Below, in pieces: positions 21,733 through 27,476 of a stretch of 27,476 nt of DNA. The notes beneath the pieces were generated by a model. It saw nothing but the letters and a program-made list of their open reading frames with translations, was not told the DNA's origin and made no database searches. The stretch is from a virus. The position numbers and the translations under genes are program-made. Location: positions 1-27,476 of IMG/VR virus record IMGVR_UViG_3300047667_000641, one strand, 5' to 3'. Each line of letters starts with the position of its first letter. Position 1 is the stretch's first letter.

Positions 21733-22660
21733 TCTTCATATCCTTCATGATTTGCGCCGCGTATTCTTGAGGAGTTAGCCCGAGGCGCTTGGCGAGAGCC
21801 ACCGCAGACTTGGTCAGAACGATCTTGCGCGGTGTTTTCGACGAGCGAGTCGTCGGGGCAACCACGGAACCTGCGTTACGTGCTGGTGTCTTCACTTCAA
21901 CTTCGACTCTAGGTTCGTCGAACTTATCAGAGAAGCGCTTCCGCATGGAAGCGTCCAACTCAGTGTAGTAGCTTTCACTGTTCGGATCAACACCGCTCTT
22001 TACAAGCCGCTCATGAACACCGAAAGCATATCCGGTCATCTCGGTATCCGTCTGGAACCAAGGGTTAGCCTCGGCCCAGTCCAGCGCCTCCTTGGGAGGT
22101 TTTGCGACCGGCTGGGCAGCAGCAGGTGCAGACGGCGCTGGACGGGCCTCGGGCTCCGGCTGAGCTCTGTAGTTGCTCAGCTGGCGCATCTCGCCTTGTA
22201 GATCGTTAAGGCTTGTCTGTGCTTCAAGCATGGCATCGGCGTCGCCCGCCTCGTATGCCTTCTTGTAGTTAGCTTTCGCTGACTCAAGCTGAGTCTCAAC
22301 GCGGGCTTTGGCCTGCGATACGACAGCACCTTGACCGTCTGTCAGGCGCTTTCGCATACCATCCATCTCGGTCTTGGTTGTTGTCGCGTACTTGACAGCC
22401 TCTTCGCGCATGCGCTCGGCGTTCTCACGACCACGTCGTTCCTCGTGGAACTCGTACTTCAGCTTGCTAATGCGCTTTTTTACGCTTTCGCTGTAGCCTT
22501 CAAGCTCGTCGTCCTCGGGAATATCCGGCTTGGCGCCTTCTGCGCGAGGCGGTTTGCCGCGGTCAGCCTCCGGCGTGTCATCCTCAATTTCAATTTCAAA
22601 CTCGTCGTCTGCGCCATCGGCGTCCTCGACATCAAAATCTTCTTCAGCTAATTTGTTCAT
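21725..22660 (-). CDS. Capsid scaffolding protein
   Basis: The 311-residue protein starts within the previous stop (ATGA, 22657-22660). Its first 50 residues are strongly acidic (EEDFDVEDADGADDEFEIEI is typical). A long helical, charged stretch follows (residues 55-160, with KRISKLKYEFHEERRGRENA and AKANYKKAYEAGDADAMLEA-type heptads). Then comes a Pro/Ala linker (168-192), a small domain and a basic C-terminal helix-turn-helix (RKIVLTKSAVALAKRLGLTP, then QEYAAQIMKDMKND). This order of acidic head, coiled coil and basic coat-binding tail is classical for phage scaffolds, as is its place between portal and major capsid. No protease is seen. Confidence 0.8.
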   Translation of the reverse strand: MNKLAEEDFDVEDADGADDEFEIEIEDDTPEADRGKPPRAEGAKPDIPEDDELEGYSESVKKRISKLKYEFHEERRGRENAERMREEAVKYATTTKTEMDGMRKRLTDGQGAVVSQAKARVETQLESAKANYKKAYEAGDADAMLEAQTSLNDLQGEMRQLSNYRAQPEPEARPAPSAPAAAQPVAKPPKEALDWAEANPWFQTDTEMTGYAFGVHERLVKSGVDPNSESYYTELDASMRKRFSDKFDEPRVEVEVKTPARNAGSVVAPTTRSSKTPRKIVLTKSAVALAKRLGLTPQEYAAQIMKDMKND

Positions 22661-23025
22661 GCTCTGCTATACCCGCGAGGGTCCTCCACAACGGCTTCGA
22701 CAGTGTCGTCATTGATGATGCGGAACTCTTTCCCCATCACTTTGAAGCGGGTTCCTGAATAAGAACGGAAAATTACGAAATCCCCCTCTTTGCACCATGG
22801 CCCGCCGGGGAAACGATCTTTGTCAGAATAGGCGGACTCGCCCACCTGCATCACGAACCCTATGATAGATGCGACCTCTTCGGCATCCACCATGCTACCG
22901 GGTCTGATGAGGCCACCTTCGGTCTTTTCATCGATCTCGGGTATGGTGATGAGGATTTTATACCCAACCGGCACAGGGAGTTTGGCTTTGAGAACAGTGT
23001 CCTCGGTTTTGTTGTCTGTGTACAT
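22657..23025 (-). CDS. GroES-like co-chaperonin
   Basis: The 122-residue protein has AGAGGTAG before ATG 23025. The segment VPVGYKILITIPEIDEKTEG followed by GLIRP matches the beta-strand and roof region of Cpn10/GroES (P-x-x-x-x-V/I-L-I...E..T.GGI-I-x-P). Later VMQVGESAYSDKDRFP and WCKEGDFVIFRSYSGTRFKV match the V-x-x-V-G-x-x-A-Y...F...P-x-C-K-x-G-D-x-V pattern of phage GroES-like proteins, ending NDDTVEAVVEDP. It would replace or supplement host GroES with host GroEL to fold capsid proteins, as T4 gp31 does. Its place just upstream of scaffold and capsid genes supports that. The mobile-loop region near residues 45-55 is short. Confidence 0.8.
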   Translation of the reverse strand: MYTDNKTEDTVLKAKLPVPVGYKILITIPEIDEKTEGGLIRPGSMVDAEEVASIIGFVMQVGESAYSDKDRFPGGPWCKEGDFVIFRSYSGTRFKVMGKEFRIINDDTVEAVVEDPRGYSRA

Positions 23026-23091
23026 GTCTACCTCTGCAGTGATCTCGGTCCACCGTAACCGTGCGCGGAGTATCCGCGATTGTGTGTCACC

Positions 23092-23283
23092 CTATTGATC
23101 TATGAAGCGTTCTTCCAGCGTTTTTATGTCCTCTTCAACAGCACACAGCTCTTTATACCGTGACGACACTTTGAGATAGTCCTCAAAGTTTTTAACGCCC
23201 CCGCTAAGAAGGAACTGTTCCAAAGGCTCTTTACGCTCCTTAATCCTGCGATGCAGAATGCCAAATACAGTTTCGTCCATCAT
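23092..23283 (-). CDS. Small helical protein behind portal
   Basis: The 63-residue product overlaps the portal stop by ATGA (23280-23283). It has the pattern MMDETVFGILHRRIKERKEP, then LEQFLLSGGVKNFEDYLKVS and a helix to the end (YKELCAVEEDIKTLEERF). It is charged and helical with one cysteine, and has no TM. I remember similar short proteins just after portal genes in marine phages. Coupled translation suggests it acts with the portal, perhaps in assembly. Function is unknown. Confidence 0.7.
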   Translation of the reverse strand: MMDETVFGILHRRIKERKEPLEQFLLSGGVKNFEDYLKVSSRYKELCAVEEDIKTLEERFIDQ

Positions 23284-25787
23284 TCACCCTTTTTTCCAGA
23301 GTCGGTCAGACCCTTTGCCGCCGTTTGAACCAGCGTAGTGCCCGCCTTTATGGCCTCACGTTTCTCGGCGCTGTTGTCGCCTGCGATCTGAGTGGCAAGT
23401 CTGACGCCCACACGCGCGCCCTCTCTCTCGTTCTCGGCCTCGGTGCGCTCACGTTGCACTTCGATGTTGGCAGCCTTGTGGGCCATGTCCAGCTCCAGCT
23501 GAGCCTTTTCGAGCGCCATCTCGTGCTTGGCGATCTCTTCCTTGAGCGACTGGGCACGGTCCTTGATCTCCAGCTCTTTCATCTGGATCTGGGTCAGCGG
23601 GTTCTGAGCCTCTTCTTGCGCGCTCTTCTGTGCAGCCTCGGCCTTGTTGGCTTGTAGCAGCTTGGCGGCAGCCATTGCAGTGACCTGTGACAGCTGAACT
23701 TCCACGTCTTCCGGCATCGGCTCGTCTTCAGGCGGCAGCGGTACACCCATCTGCTTCTCCAGCTCCTTACGGTACTGGAACGCGACATGCTCTGTTATGT
23801 GGGCCATCATGGCGGAGCCAATGGCGGCCGCGAACGGCGACTGACCGATGATCTGCTTGAGCTTGGGATCTTCCATGGCAGCCATGTGGACAGCAATGTG
23901 AGCCTCTTGATCCTGATACAGGTACGCTTTCACGGGCTCCTGCTTTAGAATGGCCATGTTTTCGCTAACTGGATCTTTTGGCGCGATGTCTTCGGGTAGC
24001 TTGATGATCTGATCAGCGTCCTGAATACCCATCACTTCGAGCATTTGGCGGTGAAGTTTGCCCATATCATAGAGCTGTGGCGCCTGCTGGGCCAGCTGCA
24101 GAGCCGCTTGATATTGCACGATCCGCTGCGCCATTGTGGACGCGTTCGGATCTGAAACAGGAATAACGTCCACGGTCTTGGCATTGAAGTCATCGCGACG
24201 ACTGAACTCACCAACCACCTCGTAGGCATACTCGTCGGGCATGAAATCATGGATAACACGTGACAGAATGCGGAGTTCTTTGTGCATTGCGGCGTGCATA
24301 CGTGCCTGTACGCCAGACAAAACCTTCATCGAACGTTCCATCAGGGCCAGCGTCGTGCCAACAGGCGCGTTTGCGCTCATGTCGCCAACCTGAATGTCCG
24401 CCACGGAGCCGATCCGGCGCCCCTCGTCCACGAGATTGCCCAAAAGCTGATATAGAACACCCGACGGCTCTTTGAACGGCAATGGGAAGATGTTGTCGCG
24501 AATTGCACCCGCTGGAACATCAACGTCACGGAACTCACCCGGCATCAGTGGGCCGGTTTCGCCTTTTATACGCATACCTTTTGTTTTTAGACCTGCGGGA
24601 AGGTTGGAAAGCGTACCGGCGTCGATCAGCTGGCGCATAATGGAGGTGGCCGACTTGGCGAGACCGCCAATGAGGTGAATGAGCCCTGTACCGTAGAAAC
24701 CCAAACCGGGCAGGTAGGAATAGTGCGTGAAGTGCATGCGTTTGCGCTTCTTTTCGTCGTCTTCGTACCAATTTCGGCGGATTGAGAGAATGGTCTTCGA
24801 TGAAAGGTCGATCGTAACAACATACGGCCGCGAAATACCGTCAGCATCCTCATACGGCTCCGGTAGATCGATATCCACGTGCATTTCCAGCAGCGTGTGG
24901 CGGTCGTCGTCACTCACGGTGCCCTCGCTACCCTCGATCTCGTCGTATTTGTCCTGAATTTCGCTCGGTTCAGCGGTTGGTTCGGGAAGCTCCACGTCAA
25001 CATAGAACTTTGACACCTGAAGTTTGCGAACTTCGTTGGGGTCTTTCTTCATAACGTGTGTATAGCGCGGGCAGGCCTCTAGGCTGGAGGCGCCATAGCC
25101 AATAACGAAGTCCTCGGCCGGCACAAATACCGACACAGGGCGCTCAAGAACGGGATCGTAGTAGACTTTCTTGAACGCAGACCCCGCCAGCGGCAGCTGG
25201 AACGTCATCTGCTCCATCTCATCGCGATATTCCACCATCTCCTCTGTTATGAGGTAGTTCAGCTCGTTCTTGACGCGCACCGATTGCTCGAACTTGTCGC
25301 GTGTCATCTTGCCAACGATCTTGGTGTTGGCTGGGCCCGCGGCGGGCATCATCTCGCTCATGGCCTGAGCTTGGAACCGCACCACAGCTTCAGACAGCAT
25401 CGGGTGGAACACCCCCGAGGCGCCCTGCCAAGGCATGGTGCGCTCCTCGATCTTCATCCCAAGCAGGTCAAGCCCTTTAATATAGGCGTTTGCCCACTCT
25501 TTTCGGCTAAGTTTGTCTGTGGTAAAACTCTCCACCAGATCAGAGGCAATATCGTCAAGCTCGTCCTCGTCCAGCAGCTCGGCAAAGTTGGTGTCGTGCT
25601 CAAGGTCTTCAGGCTCTACCGCGTCATCGTTCGAGATGTCGTCGTCAAACTCAATGATAATCTCACCGTCTTCGGTCGCCATCGTCGTGATCTTATCACT
25701 GTCGGGCATCTTGACATCGATCGCTTCGAGATCGGGGTTATCGCTAATCTCGATCTCGAACGGTTCCATTGGTTTAGTAACGGCCAT
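23280..25787 (-). CDS. Portal protein, P22-like
   Basis: The start is ATG 25787, with AGGAG 8 nt upstream. A GTG one codon earlier is less likely. The 835-residue protein is long for a portal (P22 gp1 has 725). It has an acidic N-terminal extension of about 85 residues (DGEIIIEFDDDISNDDAVEP), then AYIKGLDLLGMKIEERTMPW and the conserved QGASGVFHPMLSEAVVRFQA. The core has QLPLAGSAFKKVYYDPVLER and FVPAEDFVIGYGASSLEACP. After a helical crown come long charged helices (AKHEMALEKAQLELDMAHKA) resembling the P22 barrel. It forms the dodecameric DNA entry ring and terminase docking site. The next gene overlaps its stop. Confidence 0.85.
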   Translation of the reverse strand: MAVTKPMEPFEIEISDNPDLEAIDVKMPDSDKITTMATEDGEIIIEFDDDISNDDAVEPEDLEHDTNFAELLDEDELDDIASDLVESFTTDKLSRKEWANAYIKGLDLLGMKIEERTMPWQGASGVFHPMLSEAVVRFQAQAMSEMMPAAGPANTKIVGKMTRDKFEQSVRVKNELNYLITEEMVEYRDEMEQMTFQLPLAGSAFKKVYYDPVLERPVSVFVPAEDFVIGYGASSLEACPRYTHVMKKDPNEVRKLQVSKFYVDVELPEPTAEPSEIQDKYDEIEGSEGTVSDDDRHTLLEMHVDIDLPEPYEDADGISRPYVVTIDLSSKTILSIRRNWYEDDEKKRKRMHFTHYSYLPGLGFYGTGLIHLIGGLAKSATSIMRQLIDAGTLSNLPAGLKTKGMRIKGETGPLMPGEFRDVDVPAGAIRDNIFPLPFKEPSGVLYQLLGNLVDEGRRIGSVADIQVGDMSANAPVGTTLALMERSMKVLSGVQARMHAAMHKELRILSRVIHDFMPDEYAYEVVGEFSRRDDFNAKTVDVIPVSDPNASTMAQRIVQYQAALQLAQQAPQLYDMGKLHRQMLEVMGIQDADQIIKLPEDIAPKDPVSENMAILKQEPVKAYLYQDQEAHIAVHMAAMEDPKLKQIIGQSPFAAAIGSAMMAHITEHVAFQYRKELEKQMGVPLPPEDEPMPEDVEVQLSQVTAMAAAKLLQANKAEAAQKSAQEEAQNPLTQIQMKELEIKDRAQSLKEEIAKHEMALEKAQLELDMAHKAANIEVQRERTEAENEREGARVGVRLATQIAGDNSAEKREAIKAGTTLVQTAAKGLTDSGKKGE

Positions 25788-25836
25788 CACTGCTTCTCCT
25801 GTGTTCGTCTGGTGGCACTATAACGACGAGATTGCA

Positions 25837-27384
25837 TCAATAATAGCCCTCTGTCATCGGCAGCTTAAACTCGGGCTCATCGATCTCGTCTGTCGGCAGT
25901 GAAATAAACCCACCTTGGCGGAACCGCATCAATGCCATGATCGTCGTGTCGACGTGGTCGTCGTTCGATCCGTTCGGGAACGCAGCCACTTCTTCAACGA
26001 CTTCTTCTGCCCAGCGCGTGTCTGGCGCCCAGACGAGCCCTGACGAGAGTATGTCAGCAACACTGTTGAGACGCGCGGTCTTATCGCCGGTGCCGCGGTG
26101 CGGCGTGTATTCTTGGACCGCCAACCCGGTGCGGCGCATCTCTTGGTACAGCGGCACCCCGTTGGACTTCTTCTCGACGATAAACGCGTCGGGCTCCCAC
26201 TCTCTATAAACCTCCATCGCACGGAGCTTTAGTTTGGGGTACTCTAGCCGTTCCTTGATCGCATGCAGCAGGATGATCTGATAGTGGCCCTCTTCCTCGT
26301 TCATGAACACGCCCCACACGGTAATCGACGTGAAGTCGGCACGGTTTGACGTTTCGGCTGCGGCGTCCAGTGAGGCGATGATATACTCGCAGTTCGGCGG
26401 CTGGTCCTTCAACCAATCACGCCACCACTCCCGCTTGATGATCGCGCCTTCTTCAGAGGTGGGCTGCTGCTGATACTGGGCGTTCCACTGAAACACCGGC
26501 ATGGAGGCCTTGGTGCGCAGCAGCGCCTTCAGATCAAAGAACTCCGGCCACAGGGCCTTTTCAGTTATATCGCCGGTCGTCGGGTCCTCGTGTGACAGGA
26601 TGGCAGGAAACTCGAACACCTCGTATTGATCCGAGCCCTCGTTCTTGGTCATGTCGCGCACAACCCGCCCGATCAGATCGTCCATGTGCCAACGTGTTCC
26701 GATTATCGCCACTGCCCCGAACGGCATCAGACGCGTACGCGCGCCGAACGTGAACCACTCGTAGGCTTTCTCGAACACCGTGAAGTTACCATTCAACACG
26801 TCCTGCTCAGAGTGTACGTCATCACAGATCAACATATGGGCGCCGCGACCGGCCAGCGCCGAGCCAACACCGCAGCCGAAAAAGCCGCCGCCGTGGTTGG
26901 TATTCCAGCGCCCAGCACTCTTGCTATCGGTTGAGAGTTGAACGTCCGGGAATATCTCTTTGTACTCGTCGGTCGCGATCAAGTTACGGATTTTACGTCC
27001 GAAGTCCACCGCGAGGTCTGTGGTGTGGGAGACCAGCATGACTTGGTGCGTCGGGTTGCGCCCTATATACCATGCAGCAAAATACGTGGACACAAGGTGG
27101 CTCTTGCCGTGCCGCGGCGCCACGGAGACACACAGGCGGTCTTTTCGACGCGCTTCAATGTCCTCAAGCAGGCTCGCGAGCCGCCTGTGGTGGGCACCCA
27201 CCTTATAGTCGTGCTGCATGTGCAAGCAAAACGGTATAAGATTGTCGCGGATCTTCTTCACGCGCTGCTTCTCTGACAGATCGGTGACGATCTCGTCGAG
27301 TTCCTTCAGCTCTTCTTCACTGAGCTGGTCGACGTTGTTCATCAACAGATCGATGTCCGCCTGTGTGAAACCCTCGTCCAGCAT
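25837..27384 (-). CDS. terL: Terminase large subunit
   Basis: The 515-residue protein packages DNA through the portal. The ATPase domain shows a Walker A-like VSVAPRHGKSHL (Lys94, Ser95), a Walker B MLICDDVH with Asp188 and Asp189, and the motif AIIGTRWHMDD (about 227-236), the probable coupling segment. The nuclease domain has ASLDAAAETSNRADFTS (Asp340), FIVEKKSNG (Glu404) and NDDHVDT (Asp479), consistent with an RNase H-like metal site. The N-terminal 45 residues are helical and acidic and could bind a small subunit. The start has only a distant AGGA. A small subunit gene is not recognised, unless it is the truncated upstream frame. Packaging type cannot be told from this sequence. Confidence 0.9.
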   Translation of the reverse strand: MLDEGFTQADIDLLMNNVDQLSEEELKELDEIVTDLSEKQRVKKIRDNLIPFCLHMQHDYKVGAHHRRLASLLEDIEARRKDRLCVSVAPRHGKSHLVSTYFAAWYIGRNPTHQVMLVSHTTDLAVDFGRKIRNLIATDEYKEIFPDVQLSTDSKSAGRWNTNHGGGFFGCGVGSALAGRGAHMLICDDVHSEQDVLNGNFTVFEKAYEWFTFGARTRLMPFGAVAIIGTRWHMDDLIGRVVRDMTKNEGSDQYEVFEFPAILSHEDPTTGDITEKALWPEFFDLKALLRTKASMPVFQWNAQYQQQPTSEEGAIIKREWWRDWLKDQPPNCEYIIASLDAAAETSNRADFTSITVWGVFMNEEEGHYQIILLHAIKERLEYPKLKLRAMEVYREWEPDAFIVEKKSNGVPLYQEMRRTGLAVQEYTPHRGTGDKTARLNSVADILSSGLVWAPDTRWAEEVVEEVAAFPNGSNDDHVDTTIMALMRFRQGGFISLPTDEIDEPEFKLPMTEGYY

Positions 27385-27392
27385 GCTAGTTT

Positions 27393-27476
27393 CTAATCCT
27401 CATCCACAACGCGAAATTTGCCCCGATTGTAGTCTTGTGAAGCCTGCGACGTTGACGCGATCATTCTCTCAAAGTG
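27393..27476 (-). CDS. C-terminal end of an unidentified gene (partial)
   Basis: An open frame enters from the right edge and ends with TAG at 27393-27395, 8 nt before the terminase start. It encodes the last 27 residues, containing FERMIASTSQASQDYNR and ending FRVVDED. The position suggests a terminase small subunit or other packaging gene, but the fragment is too short to identify. Confidence 0.5.
   Translation of the reverse strand, partial: HFERMIASTSQASQDYNRGKFRVVDED

Overview
This window is the structural half of a tailed double-stranded DNA phage genome, or of a closely related prophage. Every gene I accept lies on the minus strand, so the biological order runs from position 27476 down to 1. 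The order is terminase large subunit, portal, GroES-like co-chaperonin, scaffold, capsid proteins, lysis genes, head-tail connectors, tail fibres, tail hub and ejection proteins. I see no tape-measure, sheath, baseplate or tail-tube genes. The connector, gp10-like hub and ejection proteins resemble those of short-tailed, P22-like phages, so I infer podovirus morphology. Several small proteins look like ones I remember from marine phages of Alphaproteobacteria (roseobacter type). That host guess comes from memory and is weak. No integrase, replication, tRNA, IS or CRISPR sequence is visible.

Layout from right to left: 27476-25837 holds the end of an unknown gene and the terminase. 25787-23092 holds the portal and a small helical protein. 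23025-21283 holds the GroES-like protein, the scaffold and a small conserved protein. 21245-18690 holds a probable decoration protein, the major capsid protein with a terminator behind it, and two small beta-rich structural proteins, the first with a hairpin in its leader. 18689-16971 is a compressed lysis cassette: a coiled-coil/TM protein, a three-TM domain fused to a lysozyme, a 30-residue TM peptide, an inner-membrane spanin candidate, and an out-of-frame overlapping lipoprotein. 16960-16413 holds two small basic proteins. 16389-14478 holds the adaptor and connector proteins. 14476-7035 holds two related small structural proteins, four tail fibre or tail-tip candidates, and accessory proteins. 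7019-4903 holds the tail hub protein and a small partner. 4851-1 holds three probable internal or ejection proteins with a GNAT-like acetyltransferase among them. The last frame, from 2014 to beyond position 1, is open for 671 codons and is incomplete.

Genes are packed tightly. There are eight 4-nt stop/start overlaps (seven ATGA, one GTGA), two 1-nt TGATG junctions, two 8-nt overlaps and one 68-nt out-of-frame overlap. This suggests long polycistronic late transcripts with translational coupling. The only clear transcriptional break is the terminator behind the major capsid gene. The most interesting features are a seven-repeat beta-propeller nested inside a tail-collar domain (7974-9728), the membrane-anchored lysozyme in its overlapping cassette (16971-18295), and the repeat-built fibre and ejection proteins.
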